Of a stretch of 64,000 nt of DNA, positions 1 to 9,346 are shown in pieces. The notes beneath the pieces were generated by a model. That model saw only the letters and a program-made list of their open reading frames with translations. It made no database searches and had not been told where the DNA came from. This DNA is from Leguminivora glycinivorella (lineage: Eukaryota > Arthropoda > Insecta > Lepidoptera > Tortricidae), in contig NC_062990.1 of assembly GCF_023078275.1 (NCBI RefSeq), forward strand, positions 6,091,549 to 6,155,548. The letters run 5' to 3'. The translations under genes and the position numbers were made by a program. Position 1 is the stretch's first letter. The number at the start of each line of letters is the position of its first letter.

Positions 1-243
1 AAACTAACGGCTTCAGAATCCAATTGTAGCACTTTTGTTCTCGCGTGTACTTGATGTTGTTATAAATGGTAATTTGTTCTGAATATTTTGTTGGAATTTG
101 AATTGCAATTGTAGTTTCTGTTATTGTTTTGTAAGTCTTTAACTTATTGCCATATTCGTACATTAAGCTGCTATGACAATTATAAGTATAATATCAACCG
201 ATCTGTCAATGTCAAAATACTGTAGTGTCATTAAAACCTAATC

Positions 244-346
244 TGCCCCTTTAGCACAAATTGCCTTGTCGCGTGCGAGTCCATACATCAAGCGCGACTT
301 CAAGTATGGACTCGCGCGCGACAAAGCAAGTTGTGCTAGAGGGGCT
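244..346. repeat. Hairpin MITE-like inverted repeat
   Basis: Two arms of about 40 bp are near-perfect reverse complements, from CCCCTTTAGCACAAATTG on the left to CAAGTTGTGCTAGAGGGG on the right, around a loop of about 15 bp. No coding potential is seen. It is probably a short palindromic MITE. Confidence 0.6.
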
Positions 347-559
347 GATATTTAATAGATATCACAGTAGAAAATTCTAGGGAAGGTTCGAGAAAAAAAA
401 TCCACCTTTTAAGAAAGTTTTCGCTGCATAAATAAGTTAAAAAGTTCGTACCTATTTATTTAAGCTTCAAACTACATTTTTAAAGTTTCAAGTTCAAGTT
501 TCAAGTTTCTTTATTTGGCCAAGTAACTAAACACGTTACATCTAGCAAATAAAAAATGG

Positions 560-727
560 AAATTTCTTCATCAACTCCGCTAAGGTATCGGTAAAATTAG
601 TAAGTTACCTGGTAGGTATGTGAGGACACGAGTGAAACGCACCGTAGCTAATTGCACACTGGTTTAATAAGAATAGGCCTATTGCGGGGTGCGCGGGCGC
701 AGCCGCTGCCATGCATACGTACTATAT
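560..727 (-). repeat. Probable 3' LTR portion of a Ty3/gypsy element
   Basis: This stretch lies directly downstream, on the minus strand, of a purine-rich tract and the pol tail, which is where a 3' LTR belongs. It is GC-richer than its surroundings. I could not find the second LTR or a clear TG...CA boundary, so the outer edge is a guess. Confidence 0.25.
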
Positions 728-740
728 CCCTCCACCTTTA
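728..740 (-). other. Candidate polypurine tract of the gypsy element
   Basis: On the minus strand this reads TAAAGGTGGAGGG, a purine run placed just after the pol stop codon and before the presumed LTR. Such a tract primes plus-strand DNA synthesis in LTR retrotransposons. The call rests on position and composition only. Confidence 0.4.
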
Positions 741-752
741 TTTAACAATATC

Positions 753-1437
753 TTAAAAGTATTTCTTAAAATCTAAATTAAGTCTAGCTTGCCGTGGTGG
801 CAAGGGTCTTAGGTCACTCGTGCCTTGAGGATCTGAGTTTCCGGGTTGTTGAGGTGACTGGGCCTCCGGGGAGGCGAAGACAAGATGATCATCCACGTTC
901 TCGGATGTCTGGGGGTTCTGGCCCTCTGGGTGCCTACTATCACCCTCTTCCCTCTCCGCTGGATGAAGAGTATCCAAGCCATCAGGTTCTCCGGGAGGCG
1001 TCGTGGATGTCGCGCTGACACTCGTGGAGGCTGCTGGGCCCGGTACGGGCAGGAATATGGTGGGCTCCTGTGCGGTCGGCGCCAGCTGTCTAGTGGGCAC
1101 CGTACATTCTGTAGTGGGTGAATTGGTTGGCATCCCTTTGTATAAAACGATTTGGTTGATATGCTTTTTTATAACGTGACGAGTTTCTTGATCTTCTATT
1201 AGGTACAACCTTTGACCTAGTTTTTTTGTTATTTTTCCTCTTATCCAATTAAATCTATTTTTATTTATATATTTTTTATATAATATCTGGTCCTCGATAT
1301 TAAAATCAGTTCTCTCAGCGCCTCCGTGATAATTAACCTGTGAGGACTGTTTATCTTTAACGGACGAGGCGGAGGCGGTGAATGATGATGGTGGTGAGTG
1401 TGCGGTGGTTAATAAGTCTAATCTGGACTTTAACTTT
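753..1437 (-). pseudogene. Ty3/gypsy pol C-terminal tail (GPY/F-type module)
   Basis: This reading frame is open from just after the integrase frame breaks down to a stop at 753. Its first half resembles the GPY/F module that follows the integrase core in Ty3/gypsy Pol, with a RFNWIRGKITKKLG stretch and a following HINQIV. The second half is a Pro/Ser/Thr-rich tail typical of fast-evolving Pol C-termini. It is offset by one base from the integrase frame, and the break lies in a run of A residues near 1433-1437. It is a degenerate part of the same element, not a separate gene. Confidence 0.6.
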
Positions 1438-2269
1438 TTCCGAACACTAATTGAGCGGGTGAAGTACCGGTGGTCGAATGAATAGAGTTTCTGTAGTCAA
1501 ATAAATACTTCATTAATTTACAATTTACTTTTGCATCGGGAACATTTGACATAAGTAGCGATTTAATACCCTTTTTCACCACTTTTACATATGTCTCAAC
1601 TTGCCCATTGCTAGCTGGTTGATATGGTGCGCTCGTTAAATGTTTTATATTGTTTAGCAAACAAAATTGTTTAAAATCGTCTGACGTAAACGCCGTGCCA
1701 TTGTCACTCACTATACATTGGGGGGTGCCGAATCGAGACATAACTTCGCAGAGTTTCTCAATAACACTATGCGTTGTTGTGTTTGATTTCATATCGAAGC
1801 ACTCGACCCATTTGCTGTAGGCATCCACTATAACAAAGTATGAGTGGTTATTTATTGGACCGAGAAAATCGATATGTAACCTTTGAAACGCGTACTCAGG
1901 ATATGGCCAAGGCGCTATCGTCACTCGCGGCGGCGAAGGACGCAGCTGGATACATACGTTACAAGCGCCAACAATTCTCTCAATTGCTTGGTCCACACCA
2001 GGAAACCAAAATTTTGAACGAATTTCAGATTTACACTTAACTATTCCTAGATGTGAACTATGAACTTCATGTAAAATCTGTTCCCTAAGCGCCATTGGTA
2101 TAACAACTTTGTGCCCTCTCATTAAGCACCCATTTTCGACTGACAATTCGTTTCTGCATAAATGATACGGTTTTAAATAGAACCGATACATCAAACCGGA
2201 ACTTAATGTACCAGCCAATTTAAAATAACTTAGCGCGATAGATCGCTCCTTATAGTTCAAGAGCTGACG
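1430..2269 (-). pseudogene. Ty3/gypsy integrase (broken pol fragment)
   Basis: The product is an LTR-retrotransposon integrase, which inserts element cDNA into host DNA. Counting from the TTG at 2258-2260, a His/Cys zinc-binding region comes first (His64-His70 area, Cys100 and Cys103). The catalytic core follows: Asp131 in HIDFLGP, Asp186 in VSDNGTAF and Glu222 in NGQVE. The last two are 35 residues apart, the normal DD35E spacing. There is no ATG; an in-frame TAG lies at 2270-2272, and upstream pol is cut off by a MITE cluster. The frame ends prematurely at 1430-1432 after GKS, where a one-base shift separates it from the pol tail. The family call is secure; the copy cannot make a full Pol. 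Confidence 0.85.
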
Positions 2270-2281
2270 CTAAGTGTAATA

Positions 2282-2405
2282 CCAGGGGGCCGATTTTTGA
2301 GTCTCACTGTCACTAAAATACCGGTTGAAAACGGTGAATTGCCTATTATTTTAGTGACAATTTTCTGAACTCGAACGCCGTGAGACTCAAAAATCGGCCC
2401 CCTGG
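2282..2405. mobile_element. MITE with 26-bp perfect terminal inverted repeats
   Basis: The left arm (2282-2307, starting CCAGGGGGCCGATTTTTGAG) is the exact reverse complement of the right arm (2380-2405). An inner pair built on TGTCACTAAAATA continues the stem. The element has no reading frame and sits next to the truncated gypsy pol, so it or its neighbours helped break that element. Confidence 0.7.
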
Positions 2406-2408
2406 CCC

Positions 2409-2670
2409 CGTAGCCGAATGGCATTTCTGCGACGCGAAATGCCACCGAAACGCCGCAGAAATGTAGTCTGGCTCTGTCGTGTCAATACGAGATAGATACT
2501 AAAGACATACTATCGTGAGCGTTTCGTGACCGTTTGTGCATTACTTTTAGAAATAGATTGAGCGCAACGCCAACGAACTGCTCCGCAGTTTGGCGAAACA
2601 TTAATGTAAGGTACCCACAGTAAATTCTAATTTTTGATACAATAAAAAAATTTAAAAAATCGGCTACGCA
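2409..2670. mobile_element. MITE of the CGTAGCCGAATGGC family, copy 1
   Basis: It begins CGTAGCCGAATGGCATTTCT and ends CGGCTACG, so its termini are inverted. Related copies lie at 18351-18507 and 34921-35072, and a partial internal segment lies at 17290-17385. No coding capacity is seen. Confidence 0.6.
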
Positions 2671-2689
2671 CACTGAAGACGTTTGGAGC

Positions 2690-2950
2690 GGAGCGGGACG
2701 GGCGTGCTTCTACCATTTGCATTGCAGCGTCGACTCAGGACACTTGTATGAACTTCAATTGTTTAACACGTACGCCGCACGCCCCGCCACGCCCAATATG
2801 AGTGTGATCTTAAGCCTTAACACTATAAGAAACCACTAGAAGCTATGTATGCGTCCACCCTATGCAGCGTCGACTCAGGACACTTGTATTGTTGACATTC
2901 ACGCCGCACGCCCCGCCACGCTGCACGCCCAATGTGAGCGTGCACTCAGC
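2690..2950 (+). repeat. Tandem copies of a MITE with a GCAGCGTCGACTCAGGACAC core
   Basis: The core GCAGCGTCGACTCAGGACAC occurs twice about 135 bp apart, and each is followed by a GC-rich ACGCCGCACGCCCCGCCACG segment. The same family recurs at 6340-6500 and, reversed and split, at 50455-50575 and 51560-51615. It is non-coding. Confidence 0.55.
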
Positions 2951-2984
2951 CTTATACTAAACCACTAGACGCTATGTCGATTAA

Positions 2985-3105
2985 AATTGTTAGTAAGATA
3001 CAGCTGATACATCATAGCGAAGTTGATATCCAGCTGGCAACTTAAACTAAGTTAGCACGATTGATCGCTCCTTGTAGTCCGAGAGACGATGCTAAGAAAC
3101 CACAA
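2985..3105 (-). repeat. Diverged second copy of the gypsy pol edge
   Basis: On the minus strand this resembles the start of the integrase fragment near 2150-2272, sharing AGGAGCGATC followed by a GCTAACTTAGTTTAAGTTGCC-like stretch. It has stops in that frame. It could be a local duplication across the MITE cluster or a second decayed insertion. Confidence 0.35.
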
Positions 3106-3109
3106 GGCA

Positions 3110-4145
3110 ATCCGTCGATTACAGCGTTGCCAGCTATCAGTTTGTAATTTCGATCAGCATGATATCTCGCTGCTTTGAAAAACACTGAGGGTAACCACTA
3201 CAGCTCGTCCCCAATAGCAGTAGTAATTCAATTTTATGGAAATTGTAGGCATAAAGCTGGAATGTAGGAAGCTTAAAGTAAATTTATGTTGATAGATGGC
3301 GGGATTATTGACATTTCCCCTTTTATTATGGATTATAGAGATACAGAACGCCCGCTCTAGTCTAGAGGTGAAATCGATATAAGAGGGACAATGCTAATGG
3401 GGCTAGTAACACCAAACTAGCCCATAAAAAATCATAAACGATGGGCTTGTTTTTAAAGAGGTCGATTAAAACGTCGATTTTAACATAATATTACTTACTA
3501 TAAGCGAAGCGGGAAGCTGTCTACTTCCTAAATAAACACAATAATTGTTAGCTGGTAGAGGATGTTTTATTTTTACGGTGTAATAAAGTTTAAATTGGAT
3601 ACTTCGAGTGTAACATAAACATTCGTGTTTTTAAACACTAGCTCTTAGTAGTGCTTGTCTGTCCTGCTTGACGGATCGCCCCAGAAGTTAAAAAGCAATC
3701 TGGAGAGCTAACCGGTTAATATTTTACACCAGCCGGCAATTCCAATGTTGGACAGAAATCAAATTTTTTATTTCTGCCTGAAAATTTATGTTCCTTACGC
3801 CTCAAACACTACTATAGTCTGTATATTTAGGTATTAAAAAAAATAAAAAACAAAATCTACTCGCAAAAGACTCCTTAAGCTTAATAAAAGCAAAAGGTTG
3901 GTTAACCAAGAAAATGTAACTAACTACCCGAAAATTTACATAAAATATTTCTTTACGTTATTTTAAATACCTAAAACTATATATAAGAAGAAAACCATCT
4001 AGTATGAAGAAATGACCATACCTCTTACCTTTTAAACCTAAACATACTAAATCGAAATGAGAGACTCATATGTAAGGTTTGTTTCTAAACTCTTCACTTC
4101 CTTGCCTCTGTTTCTAATGCCAAAATCAATATGTGACGCTATTTC
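3110..4145. other. Unassigned intron-like sequence
   Basis: This is AT-rich sequence with no reading frame longer than background, no recognisable domain and no clear terminal repeats. I see nothing I can name in it. Confidence 0.4.
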
Positions 4146-4257
4146 TGTAAAGGGACCTTTTTGTCGATGGCGCTTACGTCCCGCGGCGTCGTATCTGTAC
4201 ACGAACATCGCTCATAACGCCTTAAGTGCCATCGATAATAAGGCCCCTTTACCCAGA
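4146..4257. repeat. Imperfect hairpin repeat
   Basis: The left arm GTAAAGGGACCTTTTTGTCG and the right arm ending AAGGCCCCTTTAC are imperfect reverse complements and flank a GC-richer middle. It is probably an old MITE. Confidence 0.4.
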
Positions 4258-4499
4258 TAATGCCACATTATGATCCTTGGAATCGTTTGCAATCTCTGTT
4301 CCCATAGATACTAATTGGTATCATCCCTTTGAAGTGCTATTATAACTAAACTTGGAATTGTTGGAACACAAACGGCACAAAGGGAATTAATACTTCGATA
4401 GATCTGACAGCAAAGCGATATCGCTAATGGTAAACAATATGATGAAAATGGACTCATTAATGGAGAAAACCATATTGAAAGTGTACAATAAATCTTAAA

Positions 4500-4560
4500 A
4501 AATGTCCTTACCGGGATTCGAACCCAGGACCATCGCCTTAGCAGGCAACCGGTCGTGAAA
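4500..4560 (-). repeat. tRNA-headed SINE fragment
   Basis: Read on the minus strand it contains a T-arm-like GGTTCGAATCCCGGTAAGG, the same head region as the longer SINEs at 21576, 47505 and 59833. Only about 60 bp remain and the A box is degraded. It is a SINE scrap, not a tRNA gene. Confidence 0.55.
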
Positions 4561-4587
4561 CTCAATTTGTGAAAACATTGCATGTTA

Positions 4588-4840
4588 TTTTTAACCCCCG
4601 ACGCAAAAACGACGGGGTGTTATAAGTTTGACGTGTCTGTCTGTCTGTCTGTCTGTTTGTGTGTGTGTCTGCCTGTGGCACCGTAGCTCCCGAACGGATG
4701 AACCGATTTAGATTTGTTTTTTTTTTCGTTTGAAAGCTGCATTAGTCGGGAGTGTTCTTAGCCATGTTTCATGAAAATCGGTCTACTATGTCGCGGTCTG
4801 GGGTTTTTTATTTCAAAATTTTAATTTCGTGGTTAGGTTG
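4588..4840 (+). repeat. AACCCCCGACG repeat family with GTCT core, copy 1
   Basis: It starts with AACCCCCGACGCAAAAACG, a small hairpin with GACGGGG, runs through a (GTCT)n array, then CTCCCGAACGGATGAACCG, and ends in TTCGTGGTTAGGTT. Four further copies lie at 17003, 27861 (reversed), 29699 (reversed) and 59368. It resembles the microsatellite-internal mobile elements described in moths; that family link is from memory. Confidence 0.65.
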
Positions 4841-5026
4841 TAATTACATTGAATTTTGGAATAAACAGGTTTCACATACATATAACAGTGACAATATTAC
4901 GTTTAAATCAACGTATACGAACTAAACTTTCACTTCAAATACTCTTTTTCCAATGCTAAAATAACTCTTCATTAACTCGCTGCCCGAACTTTCCCGTTTC
5001 CCCTCAAACTTGTGCAGTGATCGTTT

Positions 5027-5277
5027 TAAATATAGATGCAGACAAAGTGGCAAAAATATGTATCCACAACAGCCCAGCCACGACATTGGTCTAAGCGCGA
5101 CAGCGGTGAGCGGCAGCCATACGTGCGAATGACAAGTCCCATCGGTGTGTCTCGCTCCAATGTATGACCGCCGCTCACCGCTGTCGCACTTAGACCAATG
5201 TCGTGGCTGAGCCGTAACGTATGAGCAATAAAGGCATGATACATATTTTGGCGCGTTGTTCGCATCTATATTTAATA
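5027..5277. mobile_element. Hairpin MITE, TTAAATATAGATGC family, copy 1
   Basis: Both ends carry AAATATAGATGC in inverted orientation. The inner arms share CCACGACATTGGTCTAAG and GACAGCGGTGAGCGGC as inverted copies. A shorter relative is at 22929-23038 and a half-copy lies in the centre of the inverted repeat at 41270-41340. Confidence 0.6.
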
Positions 5278-5757
5278 TACCTTGAGTAGCGCATACGCGT
5301 ATTGAGCACTTTATATTCAGAAGGGCTTATTTCTATGAAAACTGTGCCATTGAGTGGTTACCGATGATACGGTAGTTTTGCTAACGCCCTCTTGTGGCCA
5401 TGATTTAGTTTTTGTTTGTACAAATTGTAGTGTTAGTCGCTCTGTCTGCTGCATGGAAAGTTTCTTGAAACTGCCAATTGTTAATAGAGTTGCTTCTAAA
5501 TAGTGCGTTAACTCACCGCTGGCTACGGCATCTTTGCAAATTATAATTGCATCAATATTTTCAGCTAGTTAGTCTACAAGTTAGATACATCGATAGAGTA
5601 CATTGTATAATATGGTATAGAGTTATCAGTCAAGTTTCTAATGCAGCGCCATCTATATTTAAGTTACGACAACTTTTCATGTGACTTTCTTTGCCTAAAG
5701 GTTCCTTATAGCACATAAAGGATGTGGACCCTTTAAACATGGAACGCCACATATTTA

Positions 5758-5855
5758 TACATACATACATACATACATACATACAATCACGCCTGTATCC
5801 CATAAAGGGGTAGGCAGAGCACATGAAACTACTAAAGCTTCAGGGCCACTCACAT
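5758..5855 (-). repeat. Retroposon tail with (ATGT)n end
   Basis: A (CATA)n run is followed by AATCACGCCTGTATCCCATA and AGGGGTAGGCAGAGCACATG. On the minus strand this is the end of the same 246-bp retroposon found whole at 11766-12011. It is truncated here. Confidence 0.6.
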
Positions 5856-5984
5856 ATTTATGGCGGGATATTTTATTAAGTATGGTGTAATCATCAACCA
5901 GTCACATAAATAACTATTTTATACGGACTTACTTGCCAAAAAGATAACAATAATAAAATTTACAATTTAATTACATGTAATACA

Positions 5985-6115
5985 TAATGTCATTCGCTAG
6001 TTTGCAGGTGGTACAGCGACATCTAGCGAAAAATTTGGACATCAAAAAATACTTATACATTTTACAACATGTTATTACCCAGTTTGCGGGGGTAACAATG
6101 ACATCTAGCGAACAA
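5985..6115 (+). repeat. Short direct repeat around GACATCTAGCGA
   Basis: Two units about 80 bp apart each read roughly CTAGTTTGCAGGTGGTACAG then GACATCTAGCGA, or close variants. A weaker relative appears near 60362-60400. No coding role is visible. Confidence 0.35.
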
Positions 6116-6158
6116 CTTGCACTACGGCATATAATTGTTTTTCACGCCCTCTATCGTT

Positions 6159-6159
<1 letters not shown>

Positions 6160-6200
<41 letters not shown>

Positions 6201-6265
6201 ATAAATGGGCTTACTCTTGACCACAAACTAGCCAAAGGCAAAGACGTGGCCTACGTGGCCTTTCC
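6160..6265 (-). repeat. Poly(T) run and LINE 3' end
   Basis: A 37-bp T run (6160-6196) is followed by a reversed Jockey-type LINE terminus with GGGCTTACTCTTGACCACAA and GCAAAGACGTGGCC. The same terminus occurs forward at 44410-44530 and 62303. On the minus strand it reads as a LINE 3' end followed by poly(A). Confidence 0.55.
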
Positions 6266-6339
6266 TAAACATATCCTAAGTACATCGGATTTACTATTTC
6301 CTTTGACTGAAAACACCGTGGATACATCGACGGAGATGA

Positions 6340-6500
6340 TCACAACCGGAGCGTTCGGCGGGGCGTGTAGCGGGGCGGGCGAGCGTGCGTCCACTATGCA
6401 GCGTCGACTCAGGACACTTGTATGAGCTTCAATTGTTTTGATATGCACGCCGCACGCCCCGCCACGCTGCACGCTCAATATTAGAGTGTACTCGTGCCTT
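6340..6500 (+). repeat. MITE with GCAGCGTCGACTCAGGACAC core
   Basis: This is another copy of the family at 2690-2950, with a GC-rich GCGTTCGGCGGGGCGTG leader and an ACGCCGCACGCCCCGCCACG trailer. It is non-coding. Confidence 0.55.
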
Positions 6501-6501
6501 A

Positions 6502-6637
6502 GTGCGTTTTCACATTATCAGATCCGATATCGAATGTCGACCGATATCCCATACCTACATTACAGACGCCATCTTGGATTTTTTCCACTGAAATGCTTCC
6601 GACATCCGATATCGGATCGGATAATGTGAAAACGGAC
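6502..6637. mobile_element. Hairpin MITE with CGTTTTCACATTATC ends
   Basis: The left end CGTTTTCACATTATCAGATC and the right end GATCGGATAATGTGAAAACG are inverted copies, and both arms contain CCGATATCG. One arm of the same family occurs at 25535-25592. Confidence 0.65.
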
Positions 6638-7324
6638 TTACACTAAGCCAATGGTCCATCGGTATTTTCTACTGCCGTAATTTCTGGTAAGCTCTTGGAA
6701 TTATTTCTTCTTGATCTGTTCCAATAGCTTTATGATCCACCATTTCATATTAATCACTAAACGTTCCTATTCTCCCGTGAAACTACATAGTTTTATTTAT
6801 TACCAAAATAATTTAACTAAATCGACTTGAACTGAAATAATCTCACGAGCACATAAATAAACTAAATCGTCGGAGGTCGGGGCAAACTGCTCGCCTTTAA
6901 TAGGGATCGCGAACATGTTAAACCTTTGAGGCCTTAATCCGGTCGCCGGATCGCCGGATAATCCGGCTCGGACACGGCCCGGCGCCGGTTAGGGTTCCGT
7001 ATTTATGGCGAAATTTTACTAAACTACTATTAGTTAGAAAAGTATTTTATCCCTTTCCGTCATGTTGACTTATGTATTTGTGCCAAAAGGACTAAACACT
7101 TTTTAACTAATCAGTGTTCATGAATAAGGAGGTTATTGATTAATAATTTAGCCGCTCTTTGATTTTTTTCAGCTTGAGGTTTTACGAGTATGTAACACTG
7201 TTTATTAGTTTATAATTTTTAGTAGTGCTATATTTATAATTGTATTGTTTTTGATTCAGATAACATAAATAGAGATGTGACACCTCACTGCTGAATGCTC
7301 ATAATTTTGAATGCCATGCTGTCA
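6638..7324. other. Mostly unassigned; CCGG-rich patch
   Basis: A GC-rich patch near 6934-6990 contains repeated CCGGATCGCCGG and CGGCGCCGG motifs. The rest is AT-rich intergenic-like sequence with a short end fragment (TTCATGAATAAGGAGGTTA) of the hairpin family at 45298. I see no gene. Confidence 0.4.
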
Positions 7325-7329
7325 GGAGG
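7325..7329 (+). repeat. 5-bp target-site duplication (left)
   Basis: GGAGG immediately precedes the 5' LTR and is repeated at 16935-16939 after the 3' LTR. A 5-bp duplication is usual for BEL/Pao integration. Confidence 0.85.
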
Positions 7330-9346
7330 TGTCGCGACGTTTCGCGAGTTACCTGGCAACACTACCAACTGAACGAAACAACCTCCATTCAAACCAGTAA
7401 AAACCTGTTTGTCACTTTATGGCGTGTTGAATTTAATTATGTAAATTAATATTCGAATCAGTGCTCATCAAGGGGAGCTGAGTCACCAAAGAAAGCTAAG
7501 TGGTGTTTTATATCTCTAGGTTAAAAGAGGAGTGGTTCTCCCAAACTTTCTTGTTCATTTCACTTATAACTTTAACTTCTCATGATGGACGATTATTGCT
7601 ATACATTATTACAAGCTTTATGATAATGATGATGTTTCCGTTATGGATGATATATTGAAATGAGTGTGGCAGGGAGTTGTTACACGTTTATGCATATAAA
7701 GATCATGTAGTTAACATGATTGCATCACAAAATGGCGCATGTTGAATGCGGGAAAGAGCCAACGTGGCTGTAAGTCAGCGCGGCCCCAACGAGTTTGGGA
7801 CCAGGCATCGGGTAGCCCTGATGCTGGTATGACCGCCACCGGGGGCTGGGGGTGCGGTCCAGCCTTAGTAATTGTGCTATCTATTTAATATGAGGAAAGT
7901 TATGAGTTTGGCTGGGGTTGGAGTCGCGCCCCAGGCCTTGGTAAACGCCAGTGAGTTTGTGAGACCTGGCCGCTGACACCTGAAGGCCATGGGTTCACGC
8001 ATCCTCTGGGAGGACCCCCAAGATGGTGATCACTGTAAGGGCCCTCGGGCATGTGTACAGACTAGCGCTACTCTGAGAGGGTTGACGAACCTTCATACAC
8101 ATTTTGGGTCTAATAATGATATTTGTCAGGCGTTGGCCACTAGTGTGGAGCGTTGTGACATACCATGTAAATGTATAGCTTTAAGTTTGTATATTGTGTC
8201 TAAGAAAATGTATGATTTGATAAAGATGGATTTGGTAATGTGCCAGATGAAAGAACTACCTGATTTCCCTATGGGTTTTTCATGTGTTGGTTAAATTCAT
8301 GTTTATGAAAGTAATTACTGATATGATAATGTGGTTTATGAAACACCTATGATTTACCTAAAAGTGGCTTTGATAATGTGGTTACCACAGAGAGGTTCTG
8401 TGGCTTATGAAACATCTATGATGTAACTATAAGTGGCTTTGATAATATGTGTACGACAGAGGTGTTCTGTTGTTTATGAAATATCTCTAATAATCTGTAA
8501 TGTGTTGATCTATGTGTGGTGTTAATGTACTTGCCTTAGTTGTGTTTATGAGAGACATGTTTGAGAAGTGTACTTTATAAGAGAATGGTTACAAAGCTTT
8601 CATATTGAGTTTGGCTATTATATATGGAATTTTGTATCCTGAATATGCTGAATTAAGTTGATATATCTCAATACATTAGTTGAGATAATAGCAACTATAA
8701 TGAAAGACAAATGTTGTTAGAAATTGACTTTGTTTACTGATTTACTGCATTATTTGTGTAGTACTTTGGTATGAATATTGATGCACCATAATGGTGGCGG
8801 GAAAGTATCTTTGAGATACTTTACATATGTATTTAAGTACTACATTTATGTAGTCCAAAGGGAACTAACATGATGATGGTCATGATAATGATGATGATGA
8901 TAAATAGTTGGAACTGTAATAACTTCAATAAGCATCTTGGAATTAATGATTTCAGTGAGATTTGAGAACCTATAATGGAAAGAATATAACATGAAATTAA
9001 CCTTGTAATAATACTTGCATAGAACTAAATGTGTGATATTATATAGAGATAATTTAGTGACTTTGTAAGTCATAGTTACCCCTTTTTAATACAGATCTTG
9101 AGATGCCAGTCATGCTGACCAGTGTGGAAGCAACGAGGACAGCGGTTAGAGAAAGGCTCTAACAGTCATTCCATACATGCAGTGTAGCCACTGCTAACCA
9201 AAGGTATGAATCATTCCTTTGCTTGACTGACGTTTGTACAGATTGAGTTATAATGATAGCAGTTATAGTGATAAACCTTTGGAGATGAATTCAGGCAATT
9301 GTTTTAATTCTTTTTGTTCCAAACTTATTCCCCAGAGTTTGGAACA
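7330..9346 (+). repeat. BEL/Pao 5' LTR (2017 bp)
   Basis: It is bounded by TG and CA and matches 14918-16934 at a constant offset of 7588 with no gaps. It contains an (ATG)n-like patch near 8870-8900 and a 101-codon frame at 7989-8294 that I do not recognise. Two kilobases is long for a BEL/Pao LTR. Confidence 0.9.
7989..8294 (+). other. 101-codon LTR-embedded frame of unknown function
   Basis: An ATG-initiated frame inside the 5' LTR is repeated exactly at 15577-15882 in the 3' LTR. It has several cysteines (for example CDIPCKC) but matches no domain I recognise. It could be chance, since LTR identity guarantees the second copy. Confidence 0.15.

Noticed and set aside
4500..4560. tRNA gene on the minus strand
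   Set aside because: Only a T-arm-like segment remains; no acceptor or anticodon stem can be drawn. It is a SINE head. The same applies to 21576, 43535, 47505 and 60089.
8846..9073. Minus-strand His-rich 75-codon protein in the LTR
   Set aside because: The His run comes from an ATG/GAT repeat; it is duplicated only because the LTRs are identical.
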